The notes below the pieces were generated by a model. That model was not told the DNA's origin, made no database searches, and saw only the letters and a list, made by a program, of their open reading frames with translations. Source: Actinomadura sp. J1-007 (lineage in GTDB: Bacteria > Actinomycetota > Actinomycetes > Streptosporangiales > Streptosporangiaceae). Taken from it: a stretch of DNA of 64,000 bases. Below, one piece after another: positions 54,853 to 64,000 of this stretch; positions within the stretch are counted from its first letter, which is position 1, and each line of letters begins with the position of its first letter. The position numbers and the translations under genes are program-made. The stretch is from contig NZ_WING01000001.1 of NCBI RefSeq assembly GCF_009793335.1, forward strand, positions 6,262,001 to 6,326,000, read 5' to 3'.

Positions 54853-55506
54853 GTGCGTGTTCTAGTCGTCGAGGACGAGCGGGTGCTCGCCGACGCGATC
54901 GCCACCGGCCTGCGCCGCGAGGCCCTCGCGGTCGACGTGGCCTACGACGGCGCGGGCGCGCTGGAACGGGCGGGCGTCAACGAGTACGACGTGATCGTCC
55001 TGGACCGTGACCTGCCCAAGGTGCACGGCGACGACGTGTGCGCCGAGCTGGTCGCCAAGCGCTACCCCGCGCGGATCATCATGCTGACCGCCGCGGGCGA
55101 GCTGGACGACAAGGTCGAGGGGCTGTCCATCGGCGCCGACGACTACCTGCCGAAGCCGTTCGCGTTCGCCGAGCTGATCGCGCGGGTGCGGGCCCTCGGC
55201 CGCCGCGCCGCCGCGCCGCTGCCGCCCGTCCTGGAGCGCGCCGGGATCGCGCTCGACCCGGCCCGCCGCGAGGTGCTGCGCGACGGCCGCGAGGTCGAGC
55301 TGACCCGCAAGGAGTTCGCGGTGCTGGAGGTGCTGCTCAGCGCGGACGGCGCGGTCGTCAGCTCCGAGCAGCTCCTGGAGAAGGCGTGGGACGAGCACAT
55401 CGACCCGTTCACCAACGTGGTCCGCGTCACGATGATGACCTTGCGCAAGAAGCTGGGCGACCCGCCGGTGATCGAGACGGTGCCCGGGGTGGGGTACCGG
55501 CTGTGA
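54853..55506 (+). CDS. Response regulator, OmpR/PhoB family
   Basis: 217 residues; GTG 54853 has GAAGGGGA upstream (an upstream in-frame GTG at 54814 lacks one). Receiver: acidic pair VEDER, phospho-acceptor Asp51 in VIVLDRDLPKVHG, Thr in IIMLTAAGE, Lys in YLPKPFAFAEL. The C-terminal winged helix has LTRKEFAVLEVLLS, SSEQLLEKAWDE, VVRVTMMTLRKKLGD and TVPGVGYRL. It overlaps the kinase gene by 4 bp. Similar to CseB/MtrA-like regulators; targets unknown. Confidence 0.92.
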   Translation: MRVLVVEDERVLADAIATGLRREALAVDVAYDGAGALERAGVNEYDVIVLDRDLPKVHGDDVCAELVAKRYPARIIMLTAAGELDDKVEGLSIGADDYLPKPFAFAELIARVRALGRRAAAPLPPVLERAGIALDPARREVLRDGREVELTRKEFAVLEVLLSADGAVVSSEQLLEKAWDEHIDPFTNVVRVTMMTLRKKLGDPPVIETVPGVGYRL

Positions 55507-56957
55507 CCTCCGAACGGAAGCCGGGCGGCCCGGCGGGCGGCGGGCGCGACGGCGCCTCCGGCGGTGGACCCGCGTCCAGTGCGACCTCCGCGGGCCTGTC
55601 CGGCCCGTCCTCCTCGGGCGCGGGCCCGTCCGGCGCGGGCGCGGGGCCGTCCGGGGCGGGCGCGGGGCCGTCCGGTGCGACGTCCCCCGGGCAGTGGCGG
55701 ACGCCGTCCTCGTCCACCACCGGGCCGATCCCGGCGGGGGCCTGGCACGGCGGCACCGGGCCGCAGCGGCTCCCGCAGGCCGGGGGCAAGGGCGGCGGCA
55801 GGGGGTTCCGCCGCCACGGCGGGTCGTTCGTCGCCGACGTCCGGGCGCTGCCGAGCCGGGTGAGCGTGCGGCTGCGCCTCACCGTGCTGTACGGGCTGCT
55901 GTTCCTGATGGCCGGGGCGCTGCTGCTGTTCGTGACGTACCTGCTGGTCGGGTCGATCCTCGACTCGGTGCTGCCGGACGGGCTGATGTACTCCGGCGGC
56001 CGGGTGATCAACACCGAGGTGCTGAAGGAGCTGACGATGAAGCAGCTCCTCGGCCGGTCGCTGGTCGCGCTCGCCGGGGTGGGCATCATCGCGCTCGTGC
56101 TCGGCTACTTCGTCGCCGACCGCGCCCTCAGCCCGTTGCAGCGGGTCACCGCGACCGCGCGCCGGCTGTCGGAGAGCGACCTGCACGAGCGGGTCGCGCT
56201 GGAGGGCCCCGACGACGAGATCAAGGAGCTGGCCGACACGTTCGACGCGATGCTGGAACGGCTCGCGCAGGCGTTCGACTCCCAGCGCCGGTTCGTCGCC
56301 AACGCCTCGCACGAGCTGCGCACGCCCCTCGCGATCAACCGGACGCTGCTGGAGGTGGCGCTCGGCGACCCCGAGGTCTCCGACGACCTGCGCGCGGTCG
56401 GCCGGACGCTGCTGGCCACCAACGCCCGGCACGAGCGGCTCATCGAGGGCCTGCTGCTCCTGGCCCGCAGCGAGCGGGAGCTGACCGCCCGCGCGCCCGC
56501 CGACCTCGCCGAGGTCGCGGCGCAGGTGCTGGAGCAGTCCGGCCGCCGCGAGCACGACAACGAGGTGACCGTCCACCCCGAGCTGACGTCCGGGACGGCG
56601 CTCGGCGACCCGGTGCTGCTGGAGCACCTGGTGTCCAACCTCGTCGACAACGCGATCAAGCACAACGAGGACGGCGGCGAGGTCTGGGTCCGCACCGGGC
56701 TCCTCGACGGCTACGCCACCGTCCAGGTCGAGAACACCGGCCCCGCCGTGCCCGCCTACGAGGTCGACCGGCTGTTCGAGCCGTTCCGGCGGCTGAACTC
56801 CGACCGCGTCGGGTCGGCCAAGGGCGCGGGGCTCGGCCTGTCGATCGTCCGGTCGGTCGTGCTGGCGCACCGGGGCACCGTGTACGCGGCGCCGCGGCAG
56901 GGCGGCGGGCTGATCGTCACCGTCCGGCTCCCGCTCGCCCCCGGCACCCTCGCCTGA
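55503..56957 (+). CDS. Sensor histidine kinase (HisKA type) with Gly/Ser-rich N-terminal extension
   Basis: 484 residues from GTG 55503. The first 120 residues are low-complexity and cytoplasmic, including a repeated GPSGAGA heptapeptide (residues 41-57). Two membrane spans (about 127-150 and 186-205) flank a short extracytoplasmic loop of about 35 residues. HAMP (DRALSPLQRVTATARRL), HisKA with His270 in FVANASHELRTPL, N-box LVSNLVDNAIKH, G1 VQVENTGPAV and G2 GSAKGAGLGLSIVRSVV follow. The tiny sensor loop suggests sensing within or at the membrane. It is the cognate partner of the upstream regulator. Confidence 0.9.
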   Translation: MTSERKPGGPAGGGRDGASGGGPASSATSAGLSGPSSSGAGPSGAGAGPSGAGAGPSGATSPGQWRTPSSSTTGPIPAGAWHGGTGPQRLPQAGGKGGGRGFRRHGGSFVADVRALPSRVSVRLRLTVLYGLLFLMAGALLLFVTYLLVGSILDSVLPDGLMYSGGRVINTEVLKELTMKQLLGRSLVALAGVGIIALVLGYFVADRALSPLQRVTATARRLSESDLHERVALEGPDDEIKELADTFDAMLERLAQAFDSQRRFVANASHELRTPLAINRTLLEVALGDPEVSDDLRAVGRTLLATNARHERLIEGLLLLARSERELTARAPADLAEVAAQVLEQSGRREHDNEVTVHPELTSGTALGDPVLLEHLVSNLVDNAIKHNEDGGEVWVRTGLLDGYATVQVENTGPAVPAYEVDRLFEPFRRLNSDRVGSAKGAGLGLSIVRSVVLAHRGTVYAAPRQGGGLIVTVRLPLAPGTLA

Positions 56958-57017
56958 CCGCCGCCCGCTCCTCGGCCGCCCTTCGGCCGCACCGTGGCCG
57001 CGGGCGGGGCGCAGGCG

Positions 57018-59875
57018 TCATCTCAGGGCCGCGGACGCCACGGTCGGGTCGCCGTCGTAGTCCATGCCGAGGCCGACGAAGCGGTTCGCCGGCGCCTCCG
57101 CCGCGCGGCCGTCGTTCACCACCGGGATCAGCGCCATGTCGTCGAGCGCGATCTTCTCGGCCTCCTGGAAGACCCGGGTGCGCTTGGTCGCGTCCGGCTC
57201 CCGGACGCCGCGCGCCAGCAGCTCGTCGAACCGCCCGTTCCGCCAGCCGGCGAAGTTGGTGTAGGCGTTGCTCGGCGTGGCCACCAGGTCGCCCGCGAGC
57301 AGCGGGCGCAGCATCGTGTACGGAGCCGGGTAGTCCGGCCCCCAGGGGTAGAACAGCAGCCCCGACGCGTCCTTGGCCGTGACCGTCTTGCGGATCGCCC
57401 GGTAGTCGAACGCCTTGACGGTTTTCAGCTCGACCGTCCACCCGAGCACCTGCCGCACGCGGTCCCGCACGACCGCGCCCATCCTGCGGTGCGCGTCGGT
57501 GTTTTGGATGTAGAGATTGAGCTTGGTCTCGGGCCCGAGCCGGGCCCGCGCGGCGAGGTCCCTCGCCTTCACCTGGTCGGACGCGTCGCAGGACGCGCAC
57601 CGCCCCGCCGCGCCGAACCCGGGGATGCCCGCCGGGACGATGCCGTGCGCGGGCTGGTAGACCCCGCCGTACAGCGCGTTGCTGATCGCCGTGCGGTCCA
57701 GCGCGTACGACACGGCCTGCCGCGCCTCCCGGCTCTTCATCGGCCCGCGCGCGGTCAGCGGCACCAGCATCCGCGAGAACGGCGTCGAGTGCGTGATCAG
57801 GCCCCTGCGCGAGCGGGCCGAGACCAGCCCGTCCTGCTCGATCGGCGCCCAGTCGACCTCGCCCGCCGCCGCGCCCGCCCGGCCGATCGCCGTGGTGTCG
57901 TCCGACAGCTTCAGCAGGACCCGGTCGAGCTTGGTTTTGCCGAACGCCCACGCCTCGTTGCGGACGAGCGTCAGCGCGCGGTCCTTCTGCGACGCCTGGA
58001 TCTTGAACGGCCCGTTCCCGACCGGGTTCAGATTGTAGGCGGCGTTGTCGGCCCGGCCCGCCTTCCGCGGGACGGGCGAGAACACCGGGTCGCCGAGGCG
58101 CGCGGCGAACTCGCAGTTGGGCGAGGTCAGCTCGACCCGCAGCGTCCCGCCCGACGCCTGGACGCCCGACAGCGACTCGGCCTTCTTGGCGCCCGACACC
58201 TCGGGGAAGCCCTTGATGTCGTTCATCAGGTACGGCGCGGCGGAGCCCGGCACCGCGGCGGCGCGCGCCCACCCGCGCGCGAACGACTCGGCGTCCACGG
58301 GCTCGCCGTCGCTGAACCGGGTGCCCGTCTTGAGGGCGATCGTCCACCGGGTGCAGGTCGCGTCGGGGGTGATCGACGTGGCCAGCCGGTAGCGCGCGGA
58401 CCCGTCCGGCGCCGTCTCGACCAGTCCGGTGAAAAGCTGCTTGGAGATGAACTTGCGGGTGCCGAGCAGCGAGTGGGACGGGTCCAGCTCGCCCGACTCG
58501 CCGACGGTCTGGAACACCGTGCGCAGCTCCCCGCCGACCCTGCCGGGCGCCGGGGCGGGGTCCTTGCCGTCCGACTCGCGGAGCTGGACGGCGATCACGC
58601 TGCCCAGGACGACCAGCGCCACCAGCGCCGCGCTGCCCGCCCCCGCGAGCACCCCGACGCGGGGCCCGCGCCGGGGCCGCGACGCGGACGGCGGCCGCGA
58701 GGCGTCGGGGGCCGCGTCGTCTGCGGGCTGCCGGGCGCCGTGTCCTGCGACGGCCAGTTGCTCCCCGCCGAGGCGGGCGCGTCCTGCGGCGGCCACGTGC
58801 TCGCCGCAGGCGCTTGCACGTCCGGCGAAGGCCGCGCCCACGGCGTCGGCGGAGGGGCCGGGGCCGGGAGCGACGGGTGCGGGCCGCCCGGAGGTCCGGG
58901 CGCGGGCGGCTGCCCGGGGAAGCCCTGCGGCGGCGCGATGACCTGGCGCAGGCGGGTGCTCGTCGCCGCCGCCTCCGCGCCCTGGTTCAGCACCGCCGCG
59001 TCGCGGGCGCCGTTCCCGCCACCCGCGGCCCCGGGCAGGCTCCCGGCGAGGCTCAGCAGCCGTACGAGGACCTGGTGGGAGGACGGCCGCAGGTTCGGGT
59101 CCTTGCTGAGGCAGTCCGCCACGAGCGACCTCAGCGGCTCGAAGAGGGCGCCGAGGTCCGGCGGGAGGTTGAGGATGCGGTGCATGACCGCCGGGATCGA
59201 GTCCTGCCCGAACGCCGGGCGGGTGCCCGCCGCGTAGACCATCGTCGCGCCCCAGGCGAACACGTCGGCCTCCGGGCCGACCGGCGCGCCGGAGATCTGC
59301 TCGGGCGCCATGTAGGCGGGCGTACCGACGGCGGTGCTGGACAGCGTGCCGGTCGCGTCCAGCGCGCGGGCGATGCCGAAGTCGATCACGCGCGGGCCGT
59401 CGGCCGCGAGCAGCACGTTGGCCGGCTTGAAGTCGCGGTGCACGACCCCCGCCTGGTGGATCGCGGCGAGCGCGGTCATCGTGCCGATCGCGATCCGGTC
59501 CAGCTCGGCGCCGTGCCGCGGGCCCGCCTCCGCCAGCACCGCCGACAGCGACGGCCCGTCGATGTACTCGCTGACGATGTACGGCCGGTCGCCCTCGACG
59601 TCGGCGTCCAGGATCCGCGCCGTGCAGAACGGCGCGACGCGGCGCGCGACGTCCAGCTCCGCCGCGAACCGCGACCGCGCCTTCGGGTCGCCGCTGAACC
59701 GCGCGTGCAGCAGCTTCACCGCGACGCGCTGCTCCGGCCCGGCGTCCAGCGGCCCGCCCGGCTCCACCTCGGCGAGGTAGACCGCGCCCTGGCCGCCCTG
59801 CCCGAGCAGTCCGGTCAGCCGGTACGGGCCGAGGCGGTCGGGATCACCCGCCCGCAGCGGGGCGACCTCTGGCAT
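57018..59875 (-). CDS. Serine/threonine protein kinase fused to an oligopeptide-binding (SBP_bac_5) sensor domain, frameshifted
   Basis: ATG 59875. Kinase residues 15-270: P-loop LLGQGGQGAVYLA, Lys in VAVKLLHA, catalytic loop VVHRDFKPANVLL, VIDFGIARA and YMAPEQIS are all active-type. A Pro-rich linker follows. One base is missing at GGGGG 58707-58711. In the next frame come a membrane span (VGVLAGAGSAALVALVVLGSV) and a complete substrate-binding domain: GGELRTVFQTVGESGELDP, WTIALKTGTRFSDGEPVDAESFARGW, NPVGNGPFKI and YPWGPDYPAPY. The kinase is thus inside and the peptide-binding sensor outside, about 950 residues in all. It is a ligand-gated kinase by architecture. Confidence 0.85.
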
Positions 59876-59938
59876 CGGATTCCTTCCGGGGGCGCGGGAT
59901 CCGGGGGACGGGGAAAGGGGGCGGCGGACCCTAGAGGG

Positions 59939-61668
59939 TCACTTGCGCACCGTCCCGGTCGCGACGGGCGTGCTGGTCGGCGTCCGCTTCTCCTCGAACC
60001 GCAGCGAGGTGTCGCTGACCTTCCTGAACGTCACGTACCCCGACATGCAGCTCCCGCTGACGATGGTGATCCGGTACGTCGCGGTGGTGGACGTCGCGCC
60101 CTCCTCGGGACGCAGCGTCCCCATGCAGTCGGAGCCCGAGGTGTAGCGCACCGTCCCGATCGTGGTCAGCAGGTTGTACTGCACCTGCCAGGTGCTGCTG
60201 CCCTGGTAGCCGGTGCCCTTCCAGACCCCGACGAAGTCCAGCGGGACCCGCGCCCCCGTCCCACCGGTCGGCGGCGTGTAGGGCGTCCGCGGCGTGTACG
60301 TGAAGGACGGCGTGTACCGCGGGATGACCGGATCGTCGTCGTCGCCGTTGGCCACCACCACGAGCACGACCACCACGATGATCGCGATCAGCGCCAGCAC
60401 GCCGCAGCCGATCGCGATGACCGGGCCGCTGCCGCCGCCCTGCCGGCGGCCCTGCCCGTACGGCGGGACGGGGCCGGGCGGACCGGGCGGGCCCGGCGGG
60501 CGCGGCCCGATCGGGCCCTGCTGCATGTGCATCGGCGGCGGCGTCGTCGGCGACTGCGGAGGGCCGCCCTGGTACATCGGCATCGCCATCGGCGGCGGGG
60601 TGATCGGCTGGGGCGGCGGTGTGGCCGGGCCGCCCATGCCCTGCGGCATACCGCCCTGCTGCATGCCGCCCTGCTGCATGCCCGGGGCATCCCGCCCTGG
60701 TTCATCGGCATCGGGGGCGGCGTGATCGACTGCTGCGGCGGCGCGTACCCGTGCCGGGGCGGCGGCGGGGCGGGGAGCTGGGCGGCGATCCGGGTGCCCT
60801 GGTTGAGCAGCTCCTCCTGGTCGGCGGCCGGGTTGGACGGGGCGGCGCCGACGTGGCCGAGCAGGTTCAGCAGGAGCTGCGCGGCGGGCGGGCGCAGCCC
60901 GGCGTCCTTGGACAGGCAGCGGGCGACCAGGTCGCGCACCGGCCCGGCGGGCAGCGCCGACAGGTCCGGCTCCTCGTTCAGGATCCGGTTGATGATCACC
61001 GGGAGGGTGTCGGCCTCGAACGGCGACTGGCCGGTCGCGGCGAACACCATCGTCGCGCCCCAGGCGAAGATGTCGACCGCGGGCGTGAGCGGCGCGCCGG
61101 TGAGCTGCTCGGGCGCCAGGTAGCCGGGCGTCCCGACGACCATGCCCGTCGCGGTGACCGCGCTCTCCTGCGAGTTGACCGTGCGGGCGATGCCGAAGTC
61201 GACCACGCGGGGCCCGTCGGACGCCAGCATGACGTTGTTGGGCTTGAAGTCGCGGTGGACGATCCCGGCCTCGTGGATGGCGGCGAGCGCCGTCACCGTG
61301 CCGATCGCGAGCCGTTCCAGCTCGGCGGCCCCGAGCGGGCCGTTGTGCGCGACCACGTCGTGCAGGGACGGGCCGTCGATGAACTCGCTGACGACGTACG
61401 GCTGGTCGCCCTGGACGTCGGCCTCCAGGACCCGCGCGGTGCAGAACGGCTCGACCCGCTGCGCCGCCGAGACCTCGCGCGTGAAGCGCGCCCGCGCGGC
61501 GGGGTCGCTGGCCATCTGGGCGTGCAGGAGCTTGATGGCGACGTGCTCGCCGCCCGCCGACCTGCCGAGGAAGACCGCGCCCTGGCCGCCCGCCCCCAGC
61601 CGCCCGACGACCTCGTACTGTCCCAGCGCCCGGGGATCGCCTGGCTCCAGCGGAGCGGCATCCGGCAT
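59939..61668 (-). CDS. Serine/threonine protein kinase with extracytoplasmic C-terminal domain, frameshifted
   Basis: ATG 61668 with GGAGGG upstream. The kinase domain (residues 15-270) has RLGAGGQGAVFLG, VAIKLLHA, IVHRDFKPNNVML, VVDFGIART and YLAPEQLT, so it should be active. It is closely related to the neighbouring kinase and probably arose by duplication. A Met/Gln/Pro/Gly-rich linker follows (MQQGGMQQGGMPQ), entered after a missing base at GGGG 60684-60687. Then come a membrane span (VIAIGCGVLALIAIIVVVVLVVV) and a ~150-residue beta-rich outer domain (FVGVWKGTGYQGSSTWQVQYNL, SCMSGYVTF). That domain may bind a wall or small ligand. Confidence 0.87.
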
Positions 61669-62175
61669 CTGACCCTCCAGTGACCCGCAGTGATGTACCG
61701 CGATAGTGTGCGCGAACCCCCGTGCGGGACCGCCACCGAGCATCGTCGGGACGCCCCGCCGCGGGGGCCCGCGCCCGACCTCAGGCGGGCACATTATCGC
61801 GTTACTTCAGACGTTTCACTGCCGTGTCCGGTTCGCCGGTCCACCAGCCCGTTCGAACCGGCGGCGCGCGGCGCGGGCGGGGCGGCGCGCACAACCGTCC
61901 GGGGACCGATATGATCCCGCCGCCGTGGGATGCCTGGGCGGGGCGTCCCGGCCCCGATCAAGGTCGTGATGACCGTCCGGGTATGTGAAGTACGACACAT
62001 TTGCTCGCGTTCGTTCCAGGTGATGGGTGTCACTCGTGGGGGCGGTCGCGCCTCGTGTGTCGCAGGTCACCGCCCGTGACAGAATTTCCCGCCCGGATCG
62101 GGCACAAGAAAGGCCCCCGTGCGTTAGATCCGCGCGACGGGGCGCATAAAGCACTGAGGGGGATGGAGACACAAG
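61669..62175. other. Intergenic region between divergent kinase and DUF4193 genes
   Basis: About 500 bp, markedly less GC-rich in places (e.g. TATGTGAAGTACGACACATTTG near 61982). It should hold the divergent promoters. Short frames on all strands lack ribosome sites and I do not call genes here. Confidence 0.4.
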
Positions 62176-62472
62176 ATGGCGACCGATTACGACAGCCCAC
62201 GCAAGACAGACGACGACCTCAACGAGGACAGCCTCCAGGAGCTCCAGGCCCGCCGAGCGGACAAGGCCGCGAGCATCATCGACGAGGACCTGGACGCCGG
62301 CGAGGTCGCCGAGCTGCCGGGCGCCGACCTGTCCAACGAGGAGCTCACCTTCCGGGTGGTTCCGCGGCAGGCCGACGAGTTCACCTGCACCCGGTGCTTC
62401 CTGGTGCACCACCGCAGCCAGCTGGCCACCGAGAAGAACGGCCAGCCGATCTGCCGCGAGTGCGCCGCCTGA
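62176..62472 (+). CDS. DUF4193 family protein with C4 zinc site
   Basis: 98 residues from ATG 62176, GGATGGAG upstream. Typical DUF4193 sequence: ATDYDSPRKTDDDLNEDSL, a charged middle, then LTFRVVPRQADEFTCTRCFLVHHRSQLA and PICRECAA, giving two CxxC pairs for one zinc. The family is nearly universal in actinobacteria and of unknown function; the acidic N-terminus and zinc ribbon suggest a protein- or RNA-polymerase-binding adaptor, which is speculation. The next gene starts 13 bp downstream. Confidence 0.93.
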   Translation: MATDYDSPRKTDDDLNEDSLQELQARRADKAASIIDEDLDAGEVAELPGADLSNEELTFRVVPRQADEFTCTRCFLVHHRSQLATEKNGQPICRECAA

Positions 62473-62485
62473 CCGGGAGCTGCCG

Positions 62486-63316
62486 GTGACGGGAGACCTC
62501 GAACCGAGAGACGAGAACGACCGCGAGGTGGAGCCGGCGCAGGGCGACGGCTCCACGGAGATCGGCGAGCTGATCGGACGGCTCTCCGGCGACGACGGGA
62601 TGGACCGCGAGACCCGCGGCCGCCTGCTCGGGCGGCTCGCCCGGCTGCTCGGGCAGAGCGCGCGCCGGGCGGGCGCCGCGGGCGTCGCGCGCGGCAGATG
62701 GCTGGCCGACCTGCTCGTCGCCGCCGCGCCGCACATACCGATCCGCGACCTGGAGACGTTGCGGGCCCACCACCACGGCCTGGAGGGCGAGGAACTCGCC
62801 GACAGCCTGGTCAAGGTGGCCAGCAACAGCACCACCGCCGTCGGCGCGGCCGGCGGCGCACTGGCGGCGGTCGAGTTCACGGCCCCGCCCCTGCTGCTGA
62901 CCGCCCCCGCCCAGCTGGCCGCCGAGACCCTGGTCGTGGCGGCCGTCGAGGTGAAGCTCCTGGCCGAACTGCACGAGGTGTACGGCGTCAGCGTCCAGGG
63001 CTCCGGCACCGCGCGCGGCGCCGCGTTCCTCACCTCCTGGGCCAAACAGCGCGGGATCAACCCCCTGGAGGGCGGGTCCCTGACCGGCGCGCTCGGGTCG
63101 GCCGCGAAGTCGGCCCTGCGAAAACGGCTGCTGCGCACCCTCGGGCGCAGCATGACCACGCTCGGCCCGTTCCTCACCGGGGCGGCGGCCGGAGCGGCGC
63201 TCAACCGGACCGCCACCAAGCGGCTCGCCGCGACGGTCCGCAACGACCTGCGCTCCACCTCCCCGGCGGCACCCCAGCCCCCGCTGCCGGGCGAGAACCC
63301 GCGCCTCCCCGAATGA
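62486..63316 (+). CDS. Hypothetical protein with central hydrophobic helices
   Basis: 276 residues from GTG 62486 (GGAGCTG upstream). After an acidic start, residues 25-75 are helical and basic, 75-100 contain AAAPHIPIRDLETLRAHHHG, 110-165 are Ala-rich hydrophobic (VGAAGGALAAVEFTAPPLLLTAPAQL, TLVVAAVEVKLLAELHEVYG), and 205-250 include a glycine-rich stretch (LTGAAAGAALNRTATKRL). The pattern is reminiscent of EcsC-like proteins, but I am not sure. It is next to DUF4193 in the same direction, a common arrangement in actinobacteria. Confidence 0.65.
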   Translation: MTGDLEPRDENDREVEPAQGDGSTEIGELIGRLSGDDGMDRETRGRLLGRLARLLGQSARRAGAAGVARGRWLADLLVAAAPHIPIRDLETLRAHHHGLEGEELADSLVKVASNSTTAVGAAGGALAAVEFTAPPLLLTAPAQLAAETLVVAAVEVKLLAELHEVYGVSVQGSGTARGAAFLTSWAKQRGINPLEGGSLTGALGSAAKSALRKRLLRTLGRSMTTLGPFLTGAAAGAALNRTATKRLAATVRNDLRSTSPAAPQPPLPGENPRLPE

Positions 63317-63470
63317 TCCACGCCGGCGCCCGCCCACCCCCTGCGAGGCGCCGGCCGGTCCGTCCGCCCGCCGCGCACCGCCGCCATGGGACGCCCCGTC
63401 CCGGCGGCGCGCCGCGGGTGAACGCCGGTTCGGCCGCCGTTCGCCGTCCATCCCCGCTCTCCGCCGTACG

Positions 63471-64000
63471 TCAGGCGAACGCGAGGTCCTCGGCCGCGGA
63501 GTCGCGGCCGGACAGCCAGAGCCCGAGCGCCTCGCGGGGCCCGCGCACCTCCGGACCGCGGCCCACCGGGCGCCCGCCGTCGGTCGGGACGAGGCGGTGG
63601 CGCAGGACGCGGCGGTTCAGCCACAGGCTGAGCTGGAGCCCCTCGCGGAAGATCGCGGTGGCGACGACGTCGGGCACCTCGCGGGTCCGGCCGAGCCCCC
63701 GGACGATGTCCTGGTGGTGCGTGCCGAGGTCGCCGAGCAGCACCCCGGCGGCGAGGCGCGTGGTGAGCGACGGGTTGGCGGCCCGGTCGCGGGCCCACTC
63801 CATGAGGCGCTCGCGCGGCATCCGGCGGGCGCGGTCGGCCTGGGCCTGGTTGGCGTCGTTGATCCGGGGGCCGTACGGCAGGTACGTGGCGAGGTAGTCG
63901 AGCCCGATCACGTGGCCGAGGACGTCGCGGGGCGACCACGCCTCGCACAGGGTCGTGCCCGAGTCGAACTCCTCGTCCGACAGCCCTTCGAGGGTCTCGA
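63471..64000 (-). CDS. Maleylpyruvate isomerase / mycothiol-dependent enzyme family protein (5' end outside window)
   Basis: The frame is open to the window edge, so the N-terminus is missing. Visible are LCEAWSPRDVLGHVIGLDYLATYLPYG, with the first metal-ligand His in LGHVIG, then ANPSLTTRLAAGVLLGDLGTHHQDIVRGLG with the HHQDI-type metal site, and a C-terminus ending WLSGRDSAAEDLAFA. This is the MDMPI/DinB_2 four-helix fold that binds a divalent metal and uses mycothiol. The exact substrate is unknown; members serve in maleylpyruvate isomerisation and thiol conjugation. Confidence 0.82.
   Translation of the reverse strand, partial: ETLEGLSDEEFDSGTTLCEAWSPRDVLGHVIGLDYLATYLPYGPRINDANQAQADRARRMPRERLMEWARDRAANPSLTTRLAAGVLLGDLGTHHQDIVRGLGRTREVPDVVATAIFREGLQLSLWLNRRVLRHRLVPTDGGRPVGRGPEVRGPREALGLWLSGRDSAAEDLAFA

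Noticed and set aside
57018..58841. Separate ABC substrate-binding protein gene
   Set aside because: The frame start lacks a ribosome site and the upstream sequence joins the kinase linker across one GGGGG run; a kinase, membrane span, sensor order is coherent.

Overview
The window is very GC-rich actinobacterial DNA, roughly three quarters G+C by eye. It uses many GTG starts and overlapping ATGA/GTGA gene junctions. It carries clear actinobacterial marker genes: the cell-division protein SepH, a DUF4193 protein, class II glutamine synthetase, an AfsR/SARP regulator, a DrrAB exporter, and a mycothiol-dependent (maleylpyruvate isomerase family) enzyme. A member of the Thermomonosporaceae (Actinomadura-like) fits best, but that placement is inference. 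One tRNA-Val(TAC) and the RNase P RNA are present. I saw no insertion sequence and no CRISPR array.

Layout. 1-5.5 kb is the right end of a siphovirus-like late module (tail component, Gp37-like tail protein, tail-fibre-like proteins, a holin-like membrane protein, a CHAP endolysin) closed by a strong terminator. 5.5-10.8 kb is an FtsX/LolD-type ABC exporter with a divergent NarL-type two-component system. 10.9-16.3 kb has tRNA-Val, GlnII with a candidate GlnR site, a membrane protein, a beta-rich unknown protein, a universal stress protein and a RelA/SpoT homolog. 16.6-23.5 kb is a co-directional candidate biosynthetic cluster: a PhaC-like Cys hydrolase/synthase, an acyl carrier protein, two alpha/beta-hydrolase-fold proteins that both lack the nucleophile serine, a glycosyltransferase, and a zinc-knuckle methyltransferase with membrane segments. 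23.5-25.5 kb has an unknown gene under a perfect LexA (SOS) box, a small conserved-looking protein, and a PNPOx-fold protein. 25.6-28.8 kb is Nif3 / zinc-ribbon / RNase HI-phosphatase followed by rnpB. 29-35 kb holds a SulP-carbonic anhydrase fusion, a membrane-anchored Tyr/Gly/Gln-rich disordered protein and a PEBP-type lipoprotein. 35.4-45 kb has type II NADH dehydrogenase behind a perfect Rex operator, an AfsR-like regulator, DrrAB, and a pair of bacterial-PH membrane proteins. 45-54.5 kb has SepH, a membrane protein, a sugar-lactone oxidase, an MFS exporter, a lytic transglycosylase, ferrochelatase and an inositol monophosphatase. 54.5-64 kb has an OmpR-type two-component system, two serine/threonine kinases (one fused to an oligopeptide-binding sensor), DUF4193 and flanking genes.

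Quality warning. At least twelve genes are interrupted by single-base indels, essentially all in runs of 4-5 G or C: ABC ATPase, glnII, a beta-rich protein, the RelA/SpoT homolog, the PhaC-like gene, a small protein at 24.2 kb, the PNPOx gene (twice), RNase HI-phosphatase, the second PH-domain gene, sepH (three times), the lactone oxidase and both kinases. In most cases the protein continues with family-typical motifs in the neighbouring frame, and several of these genes are housekeeping. I therefore read them as sequencing or assembly errors, not pseudogenes, and give coordinates for the intact gene.
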